From Ktedonosporobacter rubrisoli (lineage in GTDB: Bacteria > Chloroflexota > Ktedonobacteria > Ktedonobacterales > Ktedonobacteraceae): a stretch of 64,000 nt of DNA. The translations under genes were made by a program, and so were the position numbers. Position 1 is the stretch's first letter. Each line of letters begins with the position of its first letter. A model generated the notes under the pieces. The model was not told where the DNA came from. It ran no database searches and worked only from the letters and a program-made list of their open reading frames with translations. The DNA is taken from assembly GCF_004208415.1 (NCBI RefSeq), contig NZ_CP035758.1:2046001-2110000 (forward strand). The letters run 5' to 3'. This document shows positions 51,454 through 59,215 of the stretch, piece after piece.

Positions 51454-54255
51454 TTATTTAGAATGCAGGTGCATGTACCAGCGCTTGACAATTTTTTTCA
51501 TCACATGATCTATCTGCTCAAAGGTGTTTAAGGAAGTTTGTCCCAGTTGCAAGGCCGTATCGATCTGTCCCTGGGCCAGTGCTGTGCGTGCCAATCCCCA
51601 CTGTGTCCAGGCTATCAATTCGCGAAAGGCGGGGGGAATGAGCTCAAGATTCTTTTGAAATGCTGCCTCAGCTTCCGCAAAGAGCTGCTGACGAAGGTAC
51701 CATTCTCCCCATACAATATGAGCCAGGCCGATGTAGAAAGGCGCACCAACCTCGAATGCCAGCTCTTGTCCCTGGCGCAAACAGCTTTCTGCTTGTTCAA
51801 CCTTCCCTTGCTGTAGGAGGCACACCCCTTGAATGATAAGCAGGCCGCTATGATATTCGCGAATTCCCATCTGCGTAGCCAGCTCTAACCCTTCATGCAA
51901 GAACTCGCCGGCCTGCGCAAAATCTCTGTCCCACGCCCTGGCAATACTCATAAACATGAGGAGCAGGCAGATATGTCCCCTATGGCTGATGCGGCGCATC
52001 AAAGCTAAACCTTCTTTGAGATGCGTTTCTGCCCGAGCGTGGTCTCCCTGTTTAAGCGCAATAAAGCCCTGGACAGCAAAGCTCTCACCCAGCGCTACGC
52101 GTTGACCAGTCCGGCGGGCTAATACCTCGGCTTCTTGCAGATATTGTTTTGCCTGAGTATAATCTGCTTGCTCCATCGTCACCCATCCTAGATTCACCAG
52201 CACTTGCACTTCCATATACTGGTATTTTGCCCCCCGAATTTGCTTGAGCGCTTTCTTCATGATGACCTCTGCCTGCTTAATGTTGCCGCGTTTCCACTGC
52301 ATCCAGCCCAGATTTGCTAGCATAGTTGTGCTCTGGCGATGAGCTTTCCAGCGATAGGCCTGCCTCAATCCTCGCCTCAGCAAAACTTCGGCCTGGCTGA
52401 GGTCACCCTGCAGGGCCAGCACCCCGGCCAGATTAGAGCAGATAGTGCACCAGACTTTATGATAAGAGGCGCGATAGGCAACTGGCAAAGCCTTTTCAAA
52501 ATATTGCTTGGCCTGCTCATAGTCTCCCAGTTCGCCAACCACCAGGCCCAGACGTGAAAGAAGCTCGGCAGTACGATGCAGATCATTTTGCTGGCGTGCC
52601 AGCTCAAGGCCTTCCTGTAACGGAGTCTGGGCCGGCTCATATTTCCCTTGCAAATAGAGATTCTCGCCAAGCGCACATAAAATGTTTATCAGGCGCGCTG
52701 GGTCTTTTCTGCTGCGCGCAATTATGCTGGCTTGCTGCAGGTGTTTCTCGGCGAAGAGATTTAAGCCTCGCTCATTCCAGAAGGCGGCTAAGGCGCAAAT
52801 ATAACGTATATAGGCGCTTTGGTATGTGTCGTACTTCTGGGCTAGTTCTAAAGCGATAAGGATCAGGCTATATTCCTGTTCCAGGGCGTCCTTCTCGGTC
52901 GCATAGCGCTCGACATAGCCAGCAATATACTCGACAAGCCGCTCTTCGGTCTGCGAATCCAGGGGCAAGCTGCGCGCATAGTCGGTGATGGTCTGGTGCA
53001 GTTGATAACGATCTAAATCAACTACCTCTACCAGGCCGGCATCGACAAGACGATCAAGGGTGGCTACATTTGTATCGGCGACGATGAGGGCCACTTCTTC
53101 AGAGAAGGAGCCCGGCTTGGAAGGGAAGAGAGAGAGGGCCGCCAGGGCTTTGCGCGCCGGCTGATCCAGAATCGCTACGCTCATATCGATCATCGCCCGT
53201 AGGGTTAAGGAGGTGCCGATGGGCAGGCGGGCGTCCCTGGTAAGCCCGGCCTGGGGTTGTTCCAGGCGCAAGCGCTCCTCAGCCTGCTGTAGCCGGTCTA
53301 AGGCCGCCTTAATGCGCCGATGCTGATAGCCCCGCGACTGCGTTTGTAGATAGTTTCCCATCAAGGAGAGGGCCAGGGGAAGCCCGCCTACAGCCTTAAC
53401 CAGGGTGGGAATAATTTCCGGAGCCATCTCGCGCAGGGAAGGAACAATGCGATCAAGCAGTTGTACTCCCTCATCGATGTTTAATTCGGGGATCTGCACA
53501 ACGTTGGTACCGGCAAAACGTACAGCCACGTCGGGAATGCGTGTTGTGAGCAAATAGGCACAGCCGGGCCCTCCAACTGTACAAGCCAGGGCATCCGCAA
53601 TATTCCAGGCATCATCTATGATCAGAAGCATTCGACGCGTGCCTATCATATCGCGTAGCGCTTGCACCCAGTTATCGTAATCCCTCAGGGATGTACGTAC
53701 GGTATCATCCAAACCCAGCAATTTTCCCCAATGGTTGAGGAGGGATAACAGGTCAGGTTGGGGACCCAGTGCCGCCCAGAGCACACCATCTTGAAAATGC
53801 CTCTGCACATCCGCATGAGTAGCTATCGCGCCTGCCAGCGAAGTTTTGCCCACGCCGGGCAAACCCTGTAAGGCGATCATTGTAGCTTTGCTCTCGTCAC
53901 AAAGCTGCTGCTTTAGCTGCTCGACGAGCTGATCGCGGCCAATGAAGGTCGATGTGCTGAATAGGCGAAACGGAATGGCAGTATCATAGATGGGCTCTTG
54001 CACATTCGTTGATGCAGATTGCACTACCCGCTTGCCAAGCCCCAACTCTTCACTGCTTTTGCCGAAGAGCTGGCAGAGCTTCTCGCGATATCTAGGGCTG
54101 GGTCTAGCAGTACCATTTTCCCAGCGATTGACCATAAAAGCTTGAGGTGCTCCTATCTGATCAGCAACTTCTTGCTGGGTCCATCCACGCGTCTGGCGGG
54201 CCCTCCTCAAGAGCACATTTGGATGGTTCTGCTGTGTTTTTTTGAGGGCTATCAT
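51454..54255 (-). CDS. HTH - NB-ARC - TPR STAND regulator, 933 residues
   Basis: A large signal-transduction ATPase. Residues 14-72 are an XRE/Cro helix-turn-helix (RRARQTRGWTQQEVADQIG, MVNRWENGTARPS). Residues 105-430 are an NB-ARC switch with FIGRDQLVEQL, Walker A GLPGVGKT (131-138), Walker B LLIIDDAW (about 210-217) and the GGLPLAL motif. Residues about 460-930 are a run of roughly ten TPRs (LQGKYEPAQTPLQEGLELARQ and similar). STAND proteins of this layout oligomerise after ligand binding to the TPR sensor. ATG 54255 has only a weak GAGAG site. A TTTGATATATCAAA palindrome in its promoter suggests autoregulation. Confidence 0.93.
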   Translation of the reverse strand: MIALKKTQQNHPNVLLRRARQTRGWTQQEVADQIGAPQAFMVNRWENGTARPSPRYREKLCQLFGKSSEELGLGKRVVQSASTNVQEPIYDTAIPFRLFSTSTFIGRDQLVEQLKQQLCDESKATMIALQGLPGVGKTSLAGAIATHADVQRHFQDGVLWAALGPQPDLLSLLNHWGKLLGLDDTVRTSLRDYDNWVQALRDMIGTRRMLLIIDDAWNIADALACTVGGPGCAYLLTTRIPDVAVRFAGTNVVQIPELNIDEGVQLLDRIVPSLREMAPEIIPTLVKAVGGLPLALSLMGNYLQTQSRGYQHRRIKAALDRLQQAEERLRLEQPQAGLTRDARLPIGTSLTLRAMIDMSVAILDQPARKALAALSLFPSKPGSFSEEVALIVADTNVATLDRLVDAGLVEVVDLDRYQLHQTITDYARSLPLDSQTEERLVEYIAGYVERYATEKDALEQEYSLILIALELAQKYDTYQSAYIRYICALAAFWNERGLNLFAEKHLQQASIIARSRKDPARLINILCALGENLYLQGKYEPAQTPLQEGLELARQQNDLHRTAELLSRLGLVVGELGDYEQAKQYFEKALPVAYRASYHKVWCTICSNLAGVLALQGDLSQAEVLLRRGLRQAYRWKAHRQSTTMLANLGWMQWKRGNIKQAEVIMKKALKQIRGAKYQYMEVQVLVNLGWVTMEQADYTQAKQYLQEAEVLARRTGQRVALGESFAVQGFIALKQGDHARAETHLKEGLALMRRISHRGHICLLLMFMSIARAWDRDFAQAGEFLHEGLELATQMGIREYHSGLLIIQGVCLLQQGKVEQAESCLRQGQELAFEVGAPFYIGLAHIVWGEWYLRQQLFAEAEAAFQKNLELIPPAFRELIAWTQWGLARTALAQGQIDTALQLGQTSLNTFEQIDHVMKKIVKRWYMHLHSK

Positions 54256-54344
54256 TTATATCTCTCTATCTTTATCATGAGCATGCGTCAGTTTTGCCCG
54301 CTTGCTGCCAAAAACTATTCTCCAGTTCGAATCGCTTACAGACA

Positions 54345-54391
54345 AGTATACATTTTACCAATAGATATATCTCAATTTTTGATATATCAAA
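54345..54391 (-). promoter_or_regulatory. Promoter and palindrome of the HTH-NB-ARC-TPR gene
   Basis: On the minus strand TTGAGA (54370-54375) and TATACT (54345-54350) are separated by 19 bp. The perfect 14-bp palindrome TTTGATATATCAAA (54378-54391) lies just upstream of the -35, a position suited to its own HTH domain. Confidence 0.5.
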
Positions 54392-55012
54392 TGATATTCC
54401 TTTTTATCCCTATTGTCGAGTATCCTATAGACAGGCGCGGATATGAAATTTAGCTGATCCAGCCGGCGTAAACACTTAGCATGAGTGTCAGCCGAGCTAG
54501 ATTTCATCTTCGCGCTCTCTATTTATTTAATGAAGCAGGTGCCCAGTATTTAACATAACTAGGTATTCTGTATATTATTGGCCTGGCTTTGATCTCTTAG
54601 ATTATCTTAAAGCGCGAGCCGAGTTGCTCCGCCTGCATACTATGTATTGTATACTATTTTACCTTCCGGGCTTTGACGCTATGGCGCCGTCAAGCCTGTA
54701 GAGGGCCGGGCCGCCTGTGGTACTCTATTTCAAAACGTAGAGAAGTAGAGCTTCTTGCACTTTTGTAGCAGCCTGGCATCCGCATAGAAGCTGGTGAGGC
54801 ACTATCTGCAGATAGGCCTCTCTTTTAGCCGCTAGGAGGAGCTTCTATAGATATATTTAAAGTTTAGGTAATTAAAATGTATTAGCGTTAATGATAAGCA
54901 ATATACTTAAAATAGATTTAAGCGTATTCAGAAATACCTGGATTTGCAAAACTCATTAGAATGTAAGGGGCATGTAACTATATTAAAAAAGCAATTTGTT
55001 TATACTTCTTGT
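54392..55012. other. AT-rich intergenic region
   Basis: More than 600 bases without a coding frame or recognised repeat, upstream of the candidate small RNA. Confidence 0.4.
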
Positions 55013-55129
55013 GTTAAATTGATCTGGAAGGAAAAGCAATCGCTCTATCAGCTGATAGGAAAAGTGCTAAGAATAAACCTTTTGCTGGAGTGGATCAGAT
55101 TATGGACGATCTGACCCACTCCATTTTTT
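55013..55129 (+). ncRNA. Candidate small RNA ending at a strong terminator
   Basis: A strong plus-strand terminator at 55087-55129 has no plus-strand gene upstream for more than 800 bases. A TATACT -10 lies at 55001-55006, predicting a start near 55013 and a transcript of about 115 bases. It would contain the perfect palindrome CTATCAGCTGATAG (about 55044-55057). No -35 consensus is seen, so the promoter is weakly supported. Not assignable to a known RNA family. Confidence 0.4.
55087..55129 (+). terminator. Rho-independent terminator on the plus strand
   Basis: GGAGTGGATCAGAT (55087-55100) pairs with ATCTGACCCACTCC (55109-55122) at 13 of 14 positions, followed by ATTTTTTG. The T run is on the plus strand, so it does not primarily serve the minus-strand methyltransferase. 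Confidence 0.8.
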
Positions 55130-55149
55130 GTATGCCCGGCTCTACGGCG

Positions 55150-55956
55150 CTAGCGCACGCGACGCAGGACGAGGATCTTGCGCTGACGCAGCAGGCGTAC
55201 TCCCCTGGGTGTGGTGTTGTAGCGTATATAGAGCGCCAGGGCTTCTTGATCGTTGGCTGGATCATATGGCTTATCTGGAAGCGCGTGTGGCAATAACCAT
55301 GGACAGAGCATTACCCCTATCTGGCTAAGAAAGGCTGCCAGATGGTCAGCATCCCTGAAGAATTCCTCATAGAAGTACTCTTTACAACTGATAGGAAAGA
55401 AGCCGAGATCGGTATAGGCCTTTAAAAGTACTTCCTGCTCGCTAGCTGAGGGAAGGCTATAATTCCGGCGCCCAAAGATTTCTCCCAGCGGATAGCCATC
55501 GAGGTTGCTTACGATCTCCTGAATGAAAATGGCCTCTTTACGTAGGGAGCGTAGCAGGCTGGCATTTAAGCGGGGACCACGGCGGCTGAAAGCTACATTG
55601 ATGCTAGCCTCTGGTATGTGCTGCAGCACGTCTGGATTTTCACAGCCTCCGTAGATTAGCGTGGTATTGGCTGGCGCGAGGCGCTCAGCTCGCAGGCGCG
55701 CCGTCTTGAGTAATTCTTCGTTGGCATCAATGCCCCAGATATGACTGACCCGAGGAGCAAGCCAGCAGAGAGCGTGGCCGGCCCCACAGCCGATATCAAG
55801 AACATAGCTGGCTGGGGTGGTATAACTGATGAGCAATCGATCCATTTCGGTGGCGGGATTTTCGCCGAAATATTCGATTGATGCAGGGGACGCAGCACTT
55901 TCATAGCTGGCAAAGGCGCCGTAGCGCCTGGCCGGCTCAATGTCAAAATCAAACAT
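55150..55956 (-). CDS. Class I SAM-dependent methyltransferase
   Basis: A 268-residue methyltransferase. Motif I is SYVLDIGCGAGHALCWLA, the acidic end of strand 2 is HIWGIDANEELLKTARLRAE, and motif IV reads INVAFSRRGPRLN with the usual acidic residue replaced. The C-terminal part (DLGFFPISCKEYFYEEFFRD) resembles the SAM methyltransferase group near RlmA/UbiE-like enzymes of Chloroflexota. ATG 55956 has GGAG 11 bases upstream. Monocistronic; substrate unknown. Confidence 0.88.
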   Translation of the reverse strand: MFDFDIEPARRYGAFASYESAASPASIEYFGENPATEMDRLLISYTTPASYVLDIGCGAGHALCWLAPRVSHIWGIDANEELLKTARLRAERLAPANTTLIYGGCENPDVLQHIPEASINVAFSRRGPRLNASLLRSLRKEAIFIQEIVSNLDGYPLGEIFGRRNYSLPSASEQEVLLKAYTDLGFFPISCKEYFYEEFFRDADHLAAFLSQIGVMLCPWLLPHALPDKPYDPANDQEALALYIRYNTTPRGVRLLRQRKILVLRRVR

Positions 55957-56435
55957 CTGTCAGTATCTCCATTGCTTGCTTATCTGTGAGAAAATTGCAT
56001 GGTAAGGGATCTCTCCAAAGGTGCAATAGCAGCTTCTTTGGTAGAGAAGAAGAACCTGATCTAGGAGTAGATTCCCCTTTAGCTAAGGCGATGTGCAACT
56101 TTTGAGAAACGGGGCAGACCTGTCCGGGGGACAGGCGAATCCGCTAGATCGCGGCGTGCTCCAGCCTCTCTCCCCTCCTCAGCGCCGTAGGTGGTGGAAA
56201 AACTTGCACACGGAGTTAGCTAAGCAAGACAGTAGGAGGATATGACATACTAAAAAGCTGCTGCCTTTCATTTAGAATAAGAGTAATATTACTATTAGGG
56301 GCGCGAGAAAAGCAACACTTCCCTTCCTCTTTACCTTCAAGATCTACGACTATCTCTGCGCAGCGACCTGCGCCATGTGCATCTTGATCATGTGAGCCGA
56401 CGAGAAGCGTCTTCTGTGAAGGTCTTACGCTCGTC
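55957..56435. other. Intergenic, nothing recognised
   Basis: About 480 bases between the methyltransferase and the TetR gene. Short frames lack ribosome sites and protein-like composition. Confidence 0.4.
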
Positions 56436-57026
56436 TCAAGGCTTTGCCTGAGCACGTGCAAGTTGCAGATCAATCAGGTGAGCAGCGATTGTGGTAAGTT
56501 GAACTGCAGGAGTAGCCTCGCCGAAGAGTGAGGCAGAAGCCAGTGCTCCATTGATAATTAGGAGGAGTTGCTTCGCCAGTTGCTCAGGATCGTGTGCACC
56601 AGCCTGCTCACTTAGATGAAATAAGCGCCTTTGTAGCTCACGCTCGTGTTCGACTGCACACCGATAGGCAGGATGTTCAGCCTCAGGCACTTCCGCCATC
56701 GCATTCAAGAAAGGGCAGCCACGAAACCCTGGCTCCGTCAAGCGCTGGGTACAGGCTTCAAACCACGCCAACAACTGCTTCACTGGCTTCCCTTCATGCG
56801 CAGCGAACACCTCTTCAATCCAGTGCCAATAGCGTCGATCTTCCTCCTCAAGATACGCGGCAATTAAGTCATCTTTGGTGGGAAAATGCCGATAGAGCGT
56901 CGCCTTTCCCACGCCAGCTTGCTCCACAATCGTATCAACGCCGATGGCACGAATCCCTTCTCGATAAAACAAATCACATGCAACCTCCAATAGGTGCTGA
57001 CGTGCTAACGAGGGTACTGGGTTCAT
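56436..57026 (-). CDS. TetR/AcrR family transcriptional regulator
   Basis: A 196-residue TetR repressor: LLEVACDLFYREGIRAIGVDTIVEQAGVGKATLYRHFPTKDDLIAAYLEEEDRRYW is the DNA-binding domain, and GFRGCPFLNAMAEVPEAEHPAY marks the TetR_C_6/ YdgC-like ligand domain. ATG 57026 has AGGAAAC upstream; the frame before it crosses operator DNA and is not coding. Palindromes around ACAGAACTGTTCTGT occur in its own upstream region (57066-57080) and across the divergent promoter at 57171-57227, so it very likely represses itself and the divergent membrane-protein gene. Confidence 0.93.
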   Translation of the reverse strand: MNPVPSLARQHLLEVACDLFYREGIRAIGVDTIVEQAGVGKATLYRHFPTKDDLIAAYLEEEDRRYWHWIEEVFAAHEGKPVKQLLAWFEACTQRLTEPGFRGCPFLNAMAEVPEAEHPAYRCAVEHERELQRRLFHLSEQAGAHDPEQLAKQLLLIINGALASASLFGEATPAVQLTTIAAHLIDLQLARAQAKP

Positions 57027-57065
57027 AGGTTTCCTATCTTTCTTGCATGGATGCTGTGCTTCTGA

Positions 57066-57080
57066 ACAGAACTGTTCTGT
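57066..57080. promoter_or_regulatory. TetR operator 1 (autoregulation)
   Basis: ACAGAACTGTTCTGT, a perfect palindrome 40 bases upstream of the TetR start codon. The same motif recurs in the divergent promoter at 57181-57195 and 57209-57227. Confidence 0.7.
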
Positions 57081-57170
57081 ACCCCAGTGTAGCACGAGTC
57101 CTTCCTTTTCGCAAGAGTGGGAGGATAGTTTTCCCACCCTTTTGCCCATCAACCAGAGTATGTTGCCCTC

Positions 57171-57227
57171 TTGACACGAGACAGAACTGTATTGTATTCT
57201 CTCTGTAGAGACAGAACAGTTCTGTCT
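57171..57227 (+). promoter_or_regulatory. TetR-controlled promoter with two operators
   Basis: TTGACA (57171-57176) and TATTCT (57195-57200) with an 18-bp spacer. The spacer holds ACAGAACTGTATTGT (57181-57195), and the perfect 19-bp palindrome AGACAGAACAGTTCTGTCT (57209-57227) covers the region just after the transcription start. Repressor binding here would block both recognition and escape. Confidence 0.75.
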
Positions 57228-57377
57228 CTCTATATGAGACAAAATGAGAGTACTGCATTGTCAGGTGACGGAGCGCTTTTCCAGGCAGGAGGAGCCATCA
57301 TTGCCCTTGCTCATTTGGCAAGCAACCAACCTCATTTCGGAAGTCTTCATGAAGAAACAGAAGAGGAGATATTTACC

Positions 57378-57804
57378 ATGAACGAAGAAAAGAAGATGCA
57401 ATGGCTCAAAGTATTCTTGCGGGTGTATGGTGTTTTGACGCTTCTCATCTTTGGCGGCCTCACAACAGGTTTTATCATCCAGACCCCCTTATGAACTCGG
57501 GGGAGTGCTCCACTGGCTTATCTGGGATGAGGTTACTGGTCATGTGGGGCCTATGTTGTTTGTGATCTATCTGGTGTGGGGGATCTTCTTCTTCCCAGCT
57601 GCCAACAACCCTTTAAAGTATCGATCCTTTCTTGATTCTACCATGTGGGCCAATCTGATTCACGGCTTGCTCATGGTGCCGATGGCTCTGATGGATGTAT
57701 CATACATCAGCAAGTTCCTCACTGACATCCCGTTCACCCTAATTCTGGGGATTGGTATCTTTTTCCTGAGGCCGAGAATTTCTGCAGCGCAAAGCGTTGC
57801 CTAA
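57378..57804 (+). pseudogene. Small four-helix membrane protein with a +1 frameshift
   Basis: ATG 57378 behind GAGGAGA starts MNEEKKMQWLKVFLRVYGVL with one membrane helix and stops at TGA just after CAGACCCCCTTATGA. In the +1 frame the protein continues YELGGVLHWLIWDEVTGHVGPMLFVIYLVWGIFFF and two further helices to 57804. Removing one C of the C5 run restores a 141-residue, four-helix protein; from memory it resembles DUF6632-type proteins. It is the target of the TetR-controlled promoter. Either a real frameshift, a sequencing error, or +1 recoding at CCC. Confidence 0.72.
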
Positions 57805-57957
57805 GACGCTTAAAGCAAGGTTCAAAGGATATGGAGATCAACGTGGTCGTTAAGATTATCCAAACGACCACGTACATTAAACGAGACTATCGCCGTAGAA
57901 TGGATGATCCGCACTTGCGTTAGCAGCAGCTTCATCTTTGTGAAAAAGTGAGATCGC

Positions 57958-58545
57958 TTATTCTTCTCCTCGTACTTTGAGGCCTTGCTTGGCTATCTTC
58001 TCACGTAGCTTGAGTAGACCTTCAATCAGGGCCTCTGGACGAGGTGGGCAGCCGGGTACATAGACATCGACCGGCAAGATTGTGTCTACGCCCTGGATCG
58101 TATAGTAGCTATCATAAAACTCGCCTCCCGAGTTAGCGCACTGGCCCATGCTGATAACCCATTTGGGATCTGGCATTTGTTCCCAGAGCAGGCGCAAACG
58201 CGGAGCCATCTTCACAGTTAGCGTGCCCGCCACGATCATCAGATCTGCCTGTCGGGGGCTGGCCCTGAAGACTTCGGAGCCGAAGCGCGCCAAATCGTAA
58301 TGTCCCTGCGCCGCGGCTACCATCTCCATGCCGCAGCAGGCCAGCGCTGACATCAGCGGCCATACAGAGTGAGCCCTTGGCCAGTTGCGCGCCCAGGTAA
58401 GCATGTCGGCCAACGAGGTAAGTACTACGGGGCTCTCCTGCTGGCCTGGCATATATTCGTGTGGCCCTCTTGCCATACTCAACGGAATGACTTTATGCTT
58501 GCCCCGAGCATGAAGCGTATCTGCAGAGCCTTCTTTTGAAACCAT
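57958..58545 (-). CDS. nuoB: NADH-quinone oxidoreductase subunit B (orphan)
   Basis: A 195-residue NuoB/20-kDa subunit, which carries the terminal Fe-S cluster N2 of respiratory complex I. All four ligands are present: C70 and C71 ([10 protein letters not shown]), C136 (MGQCANSGG) and C166 (VPGCPPRPE). ATG 58545 follows GGGAGGAG; the frame upstream is unsupported. It stands alone: no nuoA, C, D or other subunit is adjacent. The promoter TTGACA-N17-TATACT lies about 200 bases upstream. It may replace or supplement the NuoB of a main operon elsewhere, or serve a hydrogenase-like complex. Confidence 0.93.
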   Translation of the reverse strand: MVSKEGSADTLHARGKHKVIPLSMARGPHEYMPGQQESPVVLTSLADMLTWARNWPRAHSVWPLMSALACCGMEMVAAAQGHYDLARFGSEVFRASPRQADLMIVAGTLTVKMAPRLRLLWEQMPDPKWVISMGQCANSGGEFYDSYYTIQGVDTILPVDVYVPGCPPRPEALIEGLLKLREKIAKQGLKVRGEE

Positions 58546-58750
58546 CTTTCTCCTCCCGAAAAAGCAGAACAGCGCGGCTTCCCCTCTGCCTGACAAAACT
58601 ACTTTTCCTGATCTCGGAATTTACCATGTCGAATGCACTAACGCTCGTCTTTACATACGCTTGTCGTTTGTGCTCGTTCCCTTTAACTCGCCCATCTATT
58701 GGCAAGTCTCGCTGTTCTAAAAATGACTGTGATCATAAATGACTATGGTC

Positions 58751-58779
58751 AGTATAGAATTTGCGCGCGGGAATGTCAA
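58751..58779 (-). promoter_or_regulatory. Consensus promoter of the orphan nuoB
   Basis: On the minus strand TTGACA (58774-58779), a 17-bp spacer and TATACT (58751-58756). It predicts a 5' leader of about 200 bases that contains the near-palindrome ATGACTGTGATCAT (about 58722-58737). Confidence 0.75.
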
Positions 58780-58784
58780 ACACC

Positions 58785-58853
58785 TTGATCTTTCATCTCT
58801 TCCATGCTATTATTAAATATAAATTACTAAGTGAAACTTTATAAAGTTTCACT
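58785..58853 (+). promoter_or_regulatory. Promoter and 24-bp operator palindrome of the PadR operon
   Basis: TTGATC (58785-58790), a 17-bp spacer ending in TGC and TATTAT (58808-58813) form an extended -10 promoter. Ten to thirty bases after the start lies a perfect 24-bp palindrome (58830-58853) with arms AGTGAAACTTTA and TAAAGTTTCACT, an evident operator. Confidence 0.8.
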
Positions 58854-58878
58854 GAATAGTTTGAAGAGGAGCTCGCTT

Positions 58879-59196
58879 ATGCGCAAGAACCAGTTGGATC
58901 TAGGGCGCTTTTCCGATCCTTCTTTGTTGATTCTCTCCAGCCTGGCAAGCGGTGCCAAACATGGTTATGCGATGATGGAAGATATCTTCCTGTTTAGCGG
59001 GACACGTTTAGAGCCGGGTACTCTCTATGGAGCAATTGCGCGATTGGAGCAGCGTGGCTTAATAGAAGCCCTTGGCGTTGAGGAGCGGCGGCGCCCCTAT
59101 CGCCTGACAGCTTCTGGAGCCGCAGCCTTACGCGAACAATTGGCGACCTGGCAACGTGTCATTAAAGTGGGTTTGCAGCGCTTGCCCGCCCTATAA
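58879..59196 (+). CDS. PadR family transcriptional regulator
   Basis: A 105-residue PadR repressor: LGRFSDPSLLILSSLASGAKHGYAMMEDI, LEPGTLYGAIARLEQRGLIEALGVEERRRPYRLTASGAAALREQL is the PadR winged helix with the typical PGTLYxxLxRLExxGLI core. ATG 58879 follows GAGGAGCTC. It forms an operon with the membrane protein at 59216, 19 bases downstream. The perfect 24-bp palindrome in the leader at 58830-58853 is the probable autoregulatory operator. Confidence 0.92.
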   Translation: MRKNQLDLGRFSDPSLLILSSLASGAKHGYAMMEDIFLFSGTRLEPGTLYGAIARLEQRGLIEALGVEERRRPYRLTASGAAALREQLATWQRVIKVGLQRLPAL

Positions 59197-59215
59197 AGAA
59201 TCGAATGGAAAAGAT

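Noticed and set aside
54310..54345. AGTTCGAATCG as a tRNA T-arm
   Set aside because: The flanks do not form acceptor, anticodon and D arms on either strand.
56216..56473. 85-codon minus-strand frame after the TetR gene
   Set aside because: Overlaps the TetR 3' end in another frame and lacks a start signal.
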